A stretch of 64,000 bases of DNA from Tissierellia bacterium (GTDB taxonomy: Bacteria > Bacillota > Clostridia > Tissierellales > Peptoniphilaceae), in the NCBI GenBank assembly GCA_030529425.1, contig JAUMWX010000006.1, forward strand, positions 1 through 64,000, written 5' to 3'. The notes under the pieces are model-generated. The model was given only the letters and a program-made list of their open reading frames with translations, was not told where the DNA came from and searched no databases. The position numbers were made by a program, and so were the translations under genes. Shown here piece by piece: positions 27,672 through 37,609 of the stretch (within the stretch, counting starts at the first letter, position 1; each line of letters starts with the position of its first letter).

Positions 27672-28055
27672 ATGTTTTATTTATACAGAGACAATTTTTG
27701 TAATGATTTAAAAAAAGTACATAATACAATATTTAATATTTTGGAAAATATTTCATGCATTGTTTCTGACGGGGAGCAATTGTTTAATATACGGCTTATA
27801 CTCAGCGAGCTGTTAATTAACGCATATGAGCATGGGAACGGTTGCGATCACAATAAAAGTATATCAATAAGATTTGAAATAAATGACCAGGTTATAAATA
27901 TTGAGGTAGTGGACGAGGGACAAGGAATAAAGAATAATTGTGGGTATGATTACAGAGAATTGAAAAGTTGCGGCAGAGGACTCTTGATTGTAGAAAAATT
28001 GACCGATAAAATGGAGATAAGAAAAAATGTGATTAGGTGTAGCTTAAGTATATAA
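27672..28055 (+). CDS. SpoIIAB/RsbW-like ATP-binding anti-sigma-type protein
   Basis: Start ATG 27672 after GGGGGATGGT; an upstream GTG at 27654 is less likely. The product has 127 residues of the GHKL ATPase fold: N-box LSELLINAYEHGNG, G1 VVDEGQGI and G2 GRGLLIVEKL. Standalone domains of this kind are usually anti-sigma kinases or serine kinases in partner-switch systems. No sigma factor or anti-anti-sigma gene is adjacent, so its partner is unknown. Confidence 0.75.
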   Translation: MFYLYRDNFCNDLKKVHNTIFNILENISCIVSDGEQLFNIRLILSELLINAYEHGNGCDHNKSISIRFEINDQVINIEVVDEGQGIKNNCGYDYRELKSCGRGLLIVEKLTDKMEIRKNVIRCSLSI

Positions 28056-28077
28056 GCGGACTTAATCACTTTTTTAT
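28029..28077 (+). terminator. Terminator overlapping the 3' end of the SpoIIAB-like gene
   Basis: GTGATTA inside the last codons pairs with TAATCAC at about 28063, followed by TTTTTTATTTT. Confidence 0.55.
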
Positions 28078-28096
28078 TTTAAATTTATCCTCGATA

Positions 28097-28105
28097 TGAT
28101 AAAAT
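28097..28105 (+). promoter_or_regulatory. Extended -10 promoter of typA
   Basis: TGATAAAAT lies 24 bases before the typA ATG. No clear -35 was found. Confidence 0.45.
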
Positions 28106-28129
28106 GTTGAATTAGATTGAGAGGTAATT

Positions 28130-29944
28130 ATGACAGAAAAAAATATAAGGAATATTGCAATAATTGCTCATGTTGATCACGGAAAAACTACATTGGTAGA
28201 TTCTCTTTTGAAGCAAGGCGGTATTTTTAGGAAAAATCAGGAAGTCAGAGAGAGGGTTATGGACTCTAATGATTTGGAGAGAGAAAGAGGGATTACAATC
28301 CTATCTAAAAATACTTCAATATTCTATAACGGAACAAAGATAAATATAATAGATACTCCCGGACATGCCGACTTCGGAGGTGAAGTGGAGCGTGTTCTTA
28401 AGATGACTGACGGGGTTATTTTGGTGGTTGATGCATTTGAGGGGGTAATGCCTCAGACCAAATTTGTAATAAAAAAAGCTATTGAATTGGATTTACCCGC
28501 TCTTATATGTTTAAATAAAATTGATAGAGAAAAATCAAGACCGGAAGAGGTTATAGACGAAATATTGGATTTATTTATAAATCTGAATGCATCTGAAAAA
28601 TATATTGAGGCTCCTATTGTATACGCTTCAGCGAAAGAGGGCTGGGCAAGTTTGGATTATAGCGTAAAGACTGAAAATATGGACGCTTTGCTGGATACTA
28701 TTTTAGAGTATATTCCATCTCCTGAAGGGGATGAAAATGAACCCTTTAAGATATTGATTTCTACAACGGACTACAACGAATATCTGGGAAGGATAGGCAT
28801 TGGCAAGGTTGATGCGGGTATTGTTTCCGTTCATGACGAAGCTTATATTTTAAACTATAATAATCCGGATAAAAAAGATAAAATAAAGATAACTAGTATT
28901 TATGAATTTGAAGGACTTGAAAGAGTTCCGGTCGAAAGTGCAAGTGCGGGGTCCATCGTCGCTATTTCGGGAGTTGAAGGAATAAATATAGGAGATACGC
29001 TTTGTTCGCCGAAAGACTTGAATCCTTTGCCTTTTATAAAAATTTCAGAGCCTACATTATCAATGAATTTTCTGGTTAATGATTCTCCGTTTGCCGGAAG
29101 AGACGGCAAATTTGTAACATCGAGACATTTGAGAAACAGATTATATAAGGAGAGAGAAACAGATGTGAGCCTGAAAGTTGAAGACACTTCTTCAACGGAT
29201 GCATTTAAGGTCAGCGGTAGAGGAGAGTTGCATCTTTCCGTACTAATAGAAAATATGCGCAGGGAAGGGTACGAATTCCAGGTTTCAAAGCCGGAAGTTT
29301 TATTTAAGAATGAAGAAGGCGGGAAATTGGAACCCATGGAAATTGTGACGATAGATGTTGAAGATATTTATGTGGGAAGCATAATTGAAAAATTGGGACA
29401 AAGAAAAGCTGAAATGGTGTCCATGAATAACACATCCACAGGATATGTAAGGCTGATATTAAAGATGCCTGCGCGAGGACTTGTCGGGTATCGTCAGGAG
29501 TTTATTTCGGACACGAAGGGAACAGGAATAATAAATTCAGTATTTGATTCATATGAACCTTACAAGGGGGATATACCAAAGAGACAGTACGGATCTCTAG
29601 TAAGTTTTGAAACCGGGATTGCCACCGGATACGCTTTGGATTCCGCATGGAAGAGAGGAAATCTGTTCATTGAACCGGGAGAGGATGTGTACGAAGGAAT
29701 GGTGGTCGGAGAATCTCCCAAAGGTTTGGATATAGAAGTAAATGTGTGTAAAAAGAAAGCTCAAACAAATATAAGATCTTCAGCGGCGGATGACGCTTTG
29801 AAACTTTCTCCTCCAAAACAAATGAGTTTGGAGCAGATGCTGGAATTTATCGAAGATGATGAATTGGTTGAGGTTACACCGAAAAATTTAAGGATAAGAA
29901 AAAAGATATTGAATACCAATTTGAGATACAAATCCAAAAAATAA
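28130..29944 (+). CDS. typA: Translational GTPase TypA/BipA
   Basis: The product has 604 residues. G1 is AHVDHGKTT, switch I has ERERGITI, G3 is [12 protein letters not shown] and G4 NKID. EF-G-like domains II, III and V are followed by the BipA-specific C-terminal domain ([19 protein letters not shown], then [11 protein letters not shown]). It acts in 50S assembly and stress adaptation. cls follows 17 bases later with its own strong RBS, so co-transcription is likely. Confidence 0.96.
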   Translation: MTEKNIRNIAIIAHVDHGKTTLVDSLLKQGGIFRKNQEVRERVMDSNDLERERGITILSKNTSIFYNGTKINIIDTPGHADFGGEVERVLKMTDGVILVVDAFEGVMPQTKFVIKKAIELDLPALICLNKIDREKSRPEEVIDEILDLFINLNASEKYIEAPIVYASAKEGWASLDYSVKTENMDALLDTILEYIPSPEGDENEPFKILISTTDYNEYLGRIGIGKVDAGIVSVHDEAYILNYNNPDKKDKIKITSIYEFEGLERVPVESASAGSIVAISGVEGINIGDTLCSPKDLNPLPFIKISEPTLSMNFLVNDSPFAGRDGKFVTSRHLRNRLYKERETDVSLKVEDTSSTDAFKVSGRGELHLSVLIENMRREGYEFQVSKPEVLFKNEEGGKLEPMEIVTIDVEDIYVGSIIEKLGQRKAEMVSMNNTSTGYVRLILKMPARGLVGYRQEFISDTKGTGIINSVFDSYEPYKGDIPKRQYGSLVSFETGIATGYALDSAWKRGNLFIEPGEDVYEGMVVGESPKGLDIEVNVCKKKAQTNIRSSAADDALKLSPPKQMSLEQMLEFIEDDELVEVTPKNLRIRKKILNTNLRYKSKK

Positions 29945-29961
29945 AACAGAGGGGGTGGAGT

Positions 29962-31404
29962 ATGGATTTTTTTCTTTGGTCAAAACATATTTGGATGATA
30001 AATATTTTACTGTCCGGCTATATTATTTTTTATGGAAGAAAAAATCCGAGATCAACCGTAACTTGGCTGTTGGTCATAAATACTCTGCCTATTTTCGGAT
30101 TCGTTCTTTTTATGCTTTTCGGACGAAATCAGCGAAAAAACAAGATGTTTAACTTGAAGAAAGAGGATGACAAGAGGATTGAAGAGATAAGTCGTTTTCA
30201 ATACAATTTATTGGAAAAAGATGAATTTGTTTATAGGAAAAAAAATGCGAGAGACTATAATGACCTGATTAAGATGAATTTGATAAGTGATTATTCATAT
30301 TATACGGAAGATAATGACATAAAAATTTATAATTGGGGAGAAGATAAATTCAGGGCACTGATAAATGATATTAGAAACGCGAAGCATTCCATCGACATCC
30401 AGTATTATATTTTCAGGCAAGATAAATTGGGAACCACGATAATAGACCTTTTAGAGGAAAAACTTATCGAGGGTGTCAAAGTAAGGATTCTATATGACTC
30501 TATAGGATCCAGAAATTTCAGAAAGAAAAAAATGAAAAAATTCGTGGAATTGGGAGGAGAGATGGTGGAGTTTTTCCCCGCATTCATGAATATAATCAAC
30601 CTGAGAATCAACCATAGAAATCACAGGAAAATAGTTATAATAGATGATGCGATAGGATATATCGGCGGATTCAATGTAGGAGATGATTATCTCGGTGAAT
30701 ATAAGAAATTCGGACCTTGGAGAGACACTCATCTAAGAATTGTCGGAGGAGGAGTCATAGGACTGAAGATAAGGTTTTTAAAGGATTGGTACTATGCTTC
30801 CGGACAAGAGCCGGATCTATATAGTGATTTTAATCCAAGGTTTATTGAGATGGGAGACAGAGCGGTTCAGATCGTTACTTCCGGACCGGATACCGAGTTT
30901 GCGAATATTAAAAACGCCTATTTAAGCATGATAAATACGGCGAAGAGAGAAATATATATCCAGACGCCGTATTTCGTTCCCGATCAATCAGTTTTGGAAG
31001 CCATAAAAATAGCCATAATAAGAGGTGTTGAAGTTAATATAATGATACCTTCGAAGCCGGATCACATGTTTATTTATTGGGCGACTACTTCTTTCGTCAA
31101 GGAAATGGTTGAAATAGGGGCTAGGGCATATACTTATGACAACGGTTTTTTACATGCCAAGGTTATGATAGTGGACGAGTCTGTGGCTTCCGTAGGATCC
31201 GCCAATATTGATGAGAGATCATTTTCACTTAATTTCGAAGCCAATGCGATTATTTACAGCAAGGAAATCAGCAAACAATTGAAGGATCAATTTGAAGAGG
31301 ATTTGAGATATTCTTCTGAAATAACATTGGAAAGGCTCGATAAAAGGCCGATTTACATTAAGATAAGAGAACCCATATCAAGACTGTTTTCTCCTATTCT
31401 ATAA
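29962..31404 (+). CDS. cls: Cardiolipin synthase (phospholipase D family)
   Basis: The product has 480 residues. Two N-terminal TM helices precede two HKD motifs: HRKIVIIDDAIGYIGGFNVG (about residue 218) and HAKVMIVDESVASVGSANID (about residue 396). It joins two phosphatidylglycerol molecules to form cardiolipin at the membrane. RBS GGGGGTGGAG precedes ATG 29962. Confidence 0.94.
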   Translation: MDFFLWSKHIWMINILLSGYIIFYGRKNPRSTVTWLLVINTLPIFGFVLFMLFGRNQRKNKMFNLKKEDDKRIEEISRFQYNLLEKDEFVYRKKNARDYNDLIKMNLISDYSYYTEDNDIKIYNWGEDKFRALINDIRNAKHSIDIQYYIFRQDKLGTTIIDLLEEKLIEGVKVRILYDSIGSRNFRKKKMKKFVELGGEMVEFFPAFMNIINLRINHRNHRKIVIIDDAIGYIGGFNVGDDYLGEYKKFGPWRDTHLRIVGGGVIGLKIRFLKDWYYASGQEPDLYSDFNPRFIEMGDRAVQIVTSGPDTEFANIKNAYLSMINTAKREIYIQTPYFVPDQSVLEAIKIAIIRGVEVNIMIPSKPDHMFIYWATTSFVKEMVEIGARAYTYDNGFLHAKVMIVDESVASVGSANIDERSFSLNFEANAIIYSKEISKQLKDQFEEDLRYSSEITLERLDKRPIYIKIREPISRLFSPIL

Positions 31405-31485
31405 ATGAATCTATAAATGAAAAATTTAATTTTTTAACATAATCGGAAGAATTTTAAGAAAATATGAATCAAGTTTGCTAATTCA

Positions 31486-31515
31486 TTGACAAAAAAACGA
31501 TAATTAGTATATAAT
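31486..31515 (+). promoter_or_regulatory. Promoter of rex
   Basis: TTGACA (31486-31491) and TATAAT (31510-31515) are 18 bases apart, 28 bases before the ATG. No perfect Rex-type TTGTTAA(n)TTAACAA dyad is seen, although TAATTAACA overlaps the -10. Confidence 0.75.
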
Positions 31516-31543
31516 TAACATAGATTTATGTGAAGGGGGCAGT

Positions 31544-32182
31544 ATGAAAAAACAACAAAAAATCTCATCTGCTGTTGTCAGGAGACTTCCGAAATATTTT
31601 AGACATTTATCATCGATTGAGAAGACAGGTATGGAGAAGATTTCGTCTCAACAGCTAAGTGAACAAACGGGGTTCACAGCATCTCAAATTAGACAAGACT
31701 TGAATCATTTTGGTGGTTTCGGTCAACAAGGATATGGTTATAGAGTATCAGATTTGAAAAAATCGATAACGGAAATCATAGGTTTGGATAAGGAATATAA
31801 TGTTGTAATAGTAGGTTTTGGACGAATCGGACAAGCCATTTACAACTATAGAGGATTTGATTTTAAAAAATTTGAAGTCATTTCAGTTTTTGATGTTCCG
31901 GCTAAGGTTGGAGATATTAATGGAGTTCAAGTAAAATCAATACATGAATTGAAAGAGTTTGTTAAGAACAATAAGGTGGATATCATCATATTGACCGTTC
32001 CTGTCGATGAGGCACAAAGAGTTTGTGACTCACTTGAAGAAGGTGATGTAAAAGGAATTTGGAATTTTGCTCCGGTTGATGTTACAACAAAAGCCAATAT
32101 ACCTGTTGAAAGCGTTCATTTGAGCGAATCCCTTTACTCATTGATTTATTACATGTGGAATGTAGAACAGTACAATAAATAG
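31544..32182 (+). CDS. rex: Redox-sensing repressor Rex
   Basis: The product has 212 residues. The N-terminal winged helix has SSQQLSEQTGFTASQIRQDL and FGGFGQQGYGY. The Rossmann domain starts VVIVGFGRIGQAI (GFGRIG at 91-96), and the C-terminal domain-swap helix includes SLIYYMWNVEQY. Rex senses NADH/NAD+ and represses fermentation genes in anaerobes. RBS AAGGGGGCAGT. Monocistronic with its own terminator. Confidence 0.95.
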   Translation: MKKQQKISSAVVRRLPKYFRHLSSIEKTGMEKISSQQLSEQTGFTASQIRQDLNHFGGFGQQGYGYRVSDLKKSITEIIGLDKEYNVVIVGFGRIGQAIYNYRGFDFKKFEVISVFDVPAKVGDINGVQVKSIHELKEFVKNNKVDIIILTVPVDEAQRVCDSLEEGDVKGIWNFAPVDVTTKANIPVESVHLSESLYSLIYYMWNVEQYNK

Positions 32183-32190
32183 TTTATACA

Positions 32191-32228
32191 ATATCTGTTG
32201 AGGAAATCCTCGGCAGATATTTTTTTTG
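32191..32228 (+). terminator. rex terminator
   Basis: A long stem (ATATCTG..GAGGA with TCCTC..CAGATAT, internal mismatch) with a 2-base loop runs into eight Ts. Confidence 0.9.
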
Positions 32229-32700
32229 AAAAATTCCATGATAAAATTTTGGAATGTATAAGAAAAATAATCCTAAATTATTGGGTTCGCATACTGTATG
32301 CAAAAACAATACGAAACTAAGAAAAAATAAATTATATATTTTAGAATTTAAAAGTGACGAGTAAATGATTAAGAAAATATTGATAAAAGAGAAATTTTAT
32401 TTTTCTCTATGATCAGAAATATTTATTACATATATATTGATTGCCAATTATATCGGTTACTGATAAAATACTAGTATGTGTAACATTTTATCAAAGGATA
32501 TTTATAAATAAGTAAATTAAAGTATAAAGTTTGTATTTGATAGAATATAAATTTAAATAATCGTATTAAGTTTAAATATTAGTTTTAAGAGAAAGATTTA
32601 GAGTTATAAATTTTATGATTATTTAGATAATAGAAAATCATTTATTCTGATTCAAATTATATTTATATTGTTTAATGTCCAGTATTTAACTTAATCTTTG
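32229..32700. other. AT-rich intergenic region, no gene seen
   Basis: About 470 bases of roughly 80 percent A+T with stops in all frames. It separates housekeeping genes from the glycan locus. I see no tRNA, IS end or clear remnant. Confidence 0.6.
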
Positions 32701-32729
32701 TTGTATAACAAAATGAAATATGATAAAAT
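32701..32729 (+). promoter_or_regulatory. Promoter of the glycan operon
   Basis: TTGTAT (32701-32706), 17-base spacer, extended -10 TGA-TAAAAT (32721-32729). It leaves a leader of about 50 bases before the first gene. Confidence 0.6.
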
Positions 32730-32784
32730 GCTAATATATTTTTTGTATTTAGTTTGTTAGATTAAAATTTGAAAAAGGTGAAAA

Positions 32785-33918
32785 ATGAAGAACAATAGAA
32801 TTTGGTTGTCGTCTCCGACTATGCACGGAGAAGAAAGAATATTTGTACAAAAAGCATTTGACGAAAATTGGATAGCTCCACTTGGACCGAATGTTGATGA
32901 ATTTGAAAAAGAAGTTGCAAAATATTTAGGAATTGAAGGAACTGCCGCAGTATCATCAGGAACTGCCGCATTACATTTGGCATACAAATTATCGGGAATA
33001 AAAAAGGATGATATAGTTTTGGTGCAAGACCTTACATTTGCAGCAACTGTAAATCCGATTATATATCAAAATGCAATACCTGTTTTTATAGATTCTGAAA
33101 GAGAAACTTGGAATATGGACCCAAGAGCACTTAAAATCGCTTTGGACAAATACGGAAAAAGAGTTAAAGCTGTAGTTGTAGTACATTTATACGGAACACC
33201 GGCTAAATTGGACGAAATCGTAAGCCTGTGTGAAGAATACAAGGTAGATTTGATTGAGGATGCGGCAGAAAGTTTATCTGCAACATATAAAGGAAAACAA
33301 ACGGGAACTTTTGGAAAATACAATGCAATTTCTTTTAACGGTAATAAAATAATAACAACTTCCGGCGGAGGGATGCTGTTATGTTTGAATAAGAAGGATT
33401 CCGATAAGGCTAAATTTTGGGCAACTCAATCTAAGGAACAAGTGCCGTGGTATGAGCATAAAGAGATAGGATACAATTACAGAATGAGTAATGTACTTGC
33501 GGGAATTGGTAGGGGTCAGTGGTTACACCTTGATGAGCATAAAGAGATAAAAACAAAAATTTTTAGAAGGTATAAAGAAGAATTTAAAGATTTGGAATTG
33601 ACTATGAACCCTTATTTGGAACAAATGGTACCTAATTTTTGGTTAAGTTGTATCCTTATAGATGAAAAAAATATTGAAAAGGGCATTAATCCTGAAATGA
33701 TTAGAATTGAATTGGAGAATCATAATATAGAATCGAGGAGATTGTGGAACCCCATGCATCAACAACCAATATTCTTAGAATATGATTATATCAAGGCAGA
33801 AAAAGAGAGTGTTTCTGCTGATCTGTTTAATAGGGGACTTTGTTTACCTAGTGATATAAAAATGACATATGAAGAGCAAGCTGATGTAGTGCGTCTTATT
33901 AAAAGAATATTGAAATAA
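32785..33918 (+). CDS. DegT/DnrJ/EryC1 aminotransferase (UDP-4-keto-sugar aminotransferase, PglE-like)
   Basis: The product has 377 residues of the PLP-dependent sugar aminotransferase fold. WIAPLGPNVDEFEKEVAKYL, SSGTAALHLAYKLSGI, VVVHLYGTPAKLDEI, EDAAESLSATYKGKQTGTFG and the Schiff-base Lys (about residue 187, FNGNKIITTSGGG) are diagnostic. With the PglF-like dehydratase at 45962 it would make a UDP-4-amino-4,6-dideoxy-GlcNAc-type sugar. It is the first gene of the locus, with RBS AAAGGTG before ATG 32785. Confidence 0.9.
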   Translation: MKNNRIWLSSPTMHGEERIFVQKAFDENWIAPLGPNVDEFEKEVAKYLGIEGTAAVSSGTAALHLAYKLSGIKKDDIVLVQDLTFAATVNPIIYQNAIPVFIDSERETWNMDPRALKIALDKYGKRVKAVVVVHLYGTPAKLDEIVSLCEEYKVDLIEDAAESLSATYKGKQTGTFGKYNAISFNGNKIITTSGGGMLLCLNKKDSDKAKFWATQSKEQVPWYEHKEIGYNYRMSNVLAGIGRGQWLHLDEHKEIKTKIFRRYKEEFKDLELTMNPYLEQMVPNFWLSCILIDEKNIEKGINPEMIRIELENHNIESRRLWNPMHQQPIFLEYDYIKAEKESVSADLFNRGLCLPSDIKMTYEEQADVVRLIKRILK

Positions 33919-33931
33919 TACAGGGGATGTC

Positions 33932-35431
33932 ATGAAAATAATAGGAAGAGAAATAAAAAGCAGAAAATGGGATAAGGAAACTTTATTTCGTTTTTTGGCT
34001 ATAATCGGGGGAGTATTGTTTTTTGCTCATGAACTGAATATAGCGATATTTGTAAGAATTTTTACCCTTTTTAAAATTGAAAATTCAATTGCAGTAACTA
34101 TAACTTCATTTATTCCGATTATTTTATCGGTACCATTGTTGACAAAAAGATATAGGAAGCTAAAGATTTTTTATATAATATATCTGGCGATATTCTTATA
34201 TTTCTTAGTTTCTATCTTGTTAAATCTTGAAAGTTTAGAATATTATATAAGACCTAAGTATGGTATACATAGGGTGTTTTTTCCTTCTGGAGGGATTTTT
34301 TCTATTTATTATATTCTGCTATTGTATGATAAAGATAATAAATCTGACATTTTAGTATTATTTATACTTAGTGCTTTGGCTATTTTTGCTATAGGCAGTT
34401 TACAATTTATTGCTGCAAAATACAGAGGATATTGGGTATTTGAAAATATGAAAGGCAATATCGGAAAATTAAGTTACAGTTTAGATTTTGGATTTGGTAT
34501 GGCCTTTGCTATAAATTTATTTTTAGGCATGGCATTTATTAGAAACAAAAATTCTTATATGGCACTTGCTTTAATGGGATATTACATGATTATAACCGAT
34601 GGAAACAGGATGTCCATCGTTTTGCCGGTGGCTGTGACACTATTGTTTATTATTTACTTTTCAGTTAACGGGTTTATTAATAAGTTGGATTTAAAAAAAG
34701 ACCTTATAAAAGCAGTTTTAATACTTATGTCGTTGATAATAGTTTTTGCAATGACATTTATTTTTAGACAATTAGGAATTACTTGGATTCCGGCGTTGGC
34801 GATTATACTGACACTGTTTTTACTTTTTTTTGCTGTCGTTAGGATTGTTGAAAAGTTCAATTCTAAAAAAAATATTGTTAAATCAATTGTAGTTATAACT
34901 TTATTGGCAGTTGTAGTTTCAAGCGTATTTTTGTTAAAACAAAAGCAAGCTAGTAACAATGAAAAAAGGAATAATTTAAAAACCAAAACTCGTACAATAG
35001 AGATGTTGAGTTCAGGAAATATTTTTTATGATAATGCAAGAAAGGAAATTCACGGACTTGTTTGGTCGGGTTTAAAAAATCATCCGATTATTGGATTAGG
35101 GGCTTTTGGAGATAGACCTTTGGTTGCTCCTAAATATATTTGGGGACACAGTCATGGAATTCATATGGAATTATGGAGTAATTTAGGACTTCTGTTTGGA
35201 CTTCCGTTTATTATTTATTTGGTTAATACATTTTTTGTTATTCTTTTTAAAAACAAAAACTTTGATACTATAATGTACTTTGTTTTTGTGGGTACGGCAA
35301 GTTTACACTTGACATCTTTGTCTTTTTGGATTGAATACTACATTTGGGGATTGATTGCTTTTTCAATCTTGTCTATGAATAGGAATGATTATTGGATTGC
35401 TAAAATATTCGGCAATAAGGTAAAAGAATGA
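33932..35431 (+). CDS. O-antigen polymerase/ligase (Wzy-like)
   Basis: The product has 499 residues and about 11-12 TM helices. The Wzy_C/O-antigen-ligase signature is near the C terminus: KNHPIIGLGAFGDRP, then WGHSHGIHMELWSNLGLLFG, in an outer loop between TM helices. It probably polymerises or ligates lipid-linked repeat units outside the membrane. The stop overlaps the flippase start by 4 bases. RBS AGGGGATG before ATG 33932. Confidence 0.83.
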   Translation: MKIIGREIKSRKWDKETLFRFLAIIGGVLFFAHELNIAIFVRIFTLFKIENSIAVTITSFIPIILSVPLLTKRYRKLKIFYIIYLAIFLYFLVSILLNLESLEYYIRPKYGIHRVFFPSGGIFSIYYILLLYDKDNKSDILVLFILSALAIFAIGSLQFIAAKYRGYWVFENMKGNIGKLSYSLDFGFGMAFAINLFLGMAFIRNKNSYMALALMGYYMIITDGNRMSIVLPVAVTLLFIIYFSVNGFINKLDLKKDLIKAVLILMSLIIVFAMTFIFRQLGITWIPALAIILTLFLLFFAVVRIVEKFNSKKNIVKSIVVITLLAVVVSSVFLLKQKQASNNEKRNNLKTKTRTIEMLSSGNIFYDNARKEIHGLVWSGLKNHPIIGLGAFGDRPLVAPKYIWGHSHGIHMELWSNLGLLFGLPFIIYLVNTFFVILFKNKNFDTIMYFVFVGTASLHLTSLSFWIEYYIWGLIAFSILSMNRNDYWIAKIFGNKVKE

Positions 35432-36870
35432 TAAGAGAAGAAAATCTAAAGTCTGCAAAAAAATCTAATATATTGTTAAAAACCAGCTTTTGGTATACCA
35501 TTTCCAGTTTTTTGTCAAAAGGAATAGTTTTTATTATGATTCCTTTCTATGTTCGACTTATGACTAAGGAAGAGTACGGAAACTTCAGCAACCTTACATC
35601 ATGGATTACTCTCATAGCACCAACGGTGCTTATGAATTTACAATTGTTCATAATGAAAGTTTATAATAAAAATCCTGAAGAATTGCCAAGTTATGTAGTA
35701 AACGCTTATTACACTATACTATTTGTATTGTTTATAATAATGTTTCCAGTAATTGTATTCAAGGATTTCTTTTTGGAATGGACACAATTAACGGATTTGA
35801 ATTTATTTATTATAATTACTTACTCCGCATTGGTACCTATGTTTTACCTGTATACAGGTTTTTTGAGAGCTTCGTTTAAAATTAAAGAATATGTGGTCGT
35901 AAATATTGCGATAGCAATAATAACAGCCGGATTATCTTTAGCTTTGCTGGTTTTCACGCCTAATGAATACAGGTTATATGCGTTTATTATTGGTCAAAAT
36001 TTGCCGATAATTGGATATAGTGTTTATTATTTATTGAGATCTTTGTTCGCAGACAAAAAAATAAATAAAAATAAAATAAAAGAGTGTTTGAGCATTGGGA
36101 TTCCGACCATTCCCCACCTTTTGGGTATAACCATATTAAGTAAGATAGACAGAATTATGATCACTTCTATTATCAGTCCTATTGCTACGGCGGACTATTC
36201 TGTCGCAAATAATTTAGCTCTTATAATTACTACTTTTTCAGTTGCACTAAATAACGCGTTTGTTCCCTGGCAGACAAAACAGTTAAACGAAAAAAACTTC
36301 TCGAGTATAAGAAAACCGTTATTATATCAGATAGTTTTGTTATCGATTATAACTCTCGGGATAAGTCTGTTGGCTCCTGAAGTAATGATTATCTGGGCCA
36401 GTAGAAAATATGCGGATGTGGTTTATATAATTCCGCCGCTTTTAGTAAGCGTACTGTTAACTCATATTTATACCATATTTTATAATATAGAGTTATTTTA
36501 TGATTCGAAAAAAACTATAATTTTCAGTTCAATATTTGCAGCAATATTTAATGTAGTTACAAATTACATCTTTTTAAATATTTTTGGTTATAAAGCTGCG
36601 GCATATACTACATTGTTTTCAAACTTATTATTGGTAATATTACACTTTTTAACCGTGAAATCAATAAAAAGGACTGATGTTTTGCCTGTTAAATCCATAG
36701 TATTGATAGTATTATTTTCAATGGTTGCCATTTACCCGATTATACTTTTGTATGAATATATTTTTCTAAAATACATAACAATTTTAGTATTGGCATTAGG
36801 GTTGATTGTATATTCAATATATAATAGAAGTAAAATATTAAATCTTTTTTTAGGGAAAAGGAATGGTTAG
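35428..36870 (+). CDS. Polysaccharide flippase (Wzx/MOP superfamily)
   Basis: The product has 480 residues and about 12-14 TM helices. TSFWYTISSFLSKGIVFIMI, FYVRLMTKEEYGNFSNLTSW and IGIPTIPHLLGITILSKIDR are typical of Wzx-type exporters, which flip undecaprenyl-linked units outward. It overlaps the polymerase gene by 4 bases. A second, broken flippase lies at 45162. Confidence 0.9.
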   Translation: MIREENLKSAKKSNILLKTSFWYTISSFLSKGIVFIMIPFYVRLMTKEEYGNFSNLTSWITLIAPTVLMNLQLFIMKVYNKNPEELPSYVVNAYYTILFVLFIIMFPVIVFKDFFLEWTQLTDLNLFIIITYSALVPMFYLYTGFLRASFKIKEYVVVNIAIAIITAGLSLALLVFTPNEYRLYAFIIGQNLPIIGYSVYYLLRSLFADKKINKNKIKECLSIGIPTIPHLLGITILSKIDRIMITSIISPIATADYSVANNLALIITTFSVALNNAFVPWQTKQLNEKNFSSIRKPLLYQIVLLSIITLGISLLAPEVMIIWASRKYADVVYIIPPLLVSVLLTHIYTIFYNIELFYDSKKTIIFSSIFAAIFNVVTNYIFLNIFGYKAAAYTTLFSNLLLVILHFLTVKSIKRTDVLPVKSIVLIVLFSMVAIYPIILLYEYIFLKYITILVLALGLIVYSIYNRSKILNLFLGKRNG

Positions 36871-37011
36871 AAGTATTACAGAATTATCAGTTTATCAGTA
36901 AAAAACGTGATTTATAAAAGTTCTATATTTCACAAAACTTAAAGTCATGGTGCACTTTTATTTGATATATGGAACTAAAAGATAATAAAATTAAAGAAAG
37001 CAGGAGTTAGA

Positions 37012-37596
37012 ATGGGAAAAATTTCCAGAATTTGGCATCAAATAAGGTTTTTCACTATTAGTGGAAGAATTAAGAGGATGGAATATTTGAAGAAAAAAGG
37101 ATATTTTAGAAGTGTAGGTGAAAGAGTCAGCAACAGTTCTCTCAAGATACCTCTTTATCCTGAATTGATTTCCATAGGAAATAATGTTTGGATTGCCAGT
37201 GATGTAACTTTTATAACACATGATGTTATTCACTATATGTTAAACGGATTTGACAAAAATTATAAATTTACAGAAAAAATGGGATGTATTAATATAGATG
37301 ACAATGTTTTTATCGGAAACGGAACAAGAATAATGTACGGCGTAAATATAGGCAGGAATTCTATAATTGCTGCCGGAAGTGTTGTTACAAAGGATGTCGA
37401 GCCGTATAGTATAGTAGCTGGGGTTCCGGCAAGAAAAATTTTGGACTTTGAAGATTTTCACAAGAAAAAAATAGAAGAGCAGGTAGAGATTCAAAATACG
37501 ATACTAAAGAACCATAAATCCGGCTCAGTAACAAAAGAGGAAGCAGATTATTTGTGGGATGAATTTTGGAAAAAAAGAGATAAAATACGTCCTTAA
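37012..37596 (+). CDS. Hexapeptide-repeat (left-handed beta-helix) acetyltransferase
   Basis: The product has 194 residues. LbH repeats (ISIGNNVWIASDVTFITHDV, INIDDNVFIGNGTRIMYGVN, SIIAAGSVVTKDVEPYSIVA) end in the common GVPARKI, followed by a helical tail. It is of the CatB/maltose-acetyltransferase type and probably O- or N-acetylates a sugar in this locus. RBS GCAGGAGT before ATG 37012. A gap of 140 bases without features separates it from the flippase. Its stop lies 13 bases before the next ATG. Confidence 0.85.
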   Translation: MGKISRIWHQIRFFTISGRIKRMEYLKKKGYFRSVGERVSNSSLKIPLYPELISIGNNVWIASDVTFITHDVIHYMLNGFDKNYKFTEKMGCINIDDNVFIGNGTRIMYGVNIGRNSIIAAGSVVTKDVEPYSIVAGVPARKILDFEDFHKKKIEEQVEIQNTILKNHKSGSVTKEEADYLWDEFWKKRDKIRP

Positions 37597-37609
37597 ACGG
37601 AGAGAATAT

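Noticed and set aside
32229-32700. Possible hidden gene or IS remnant before the glycan locus
   Set aside because: Stops in all six frames, no terminal repeats and no recognisable peptide.
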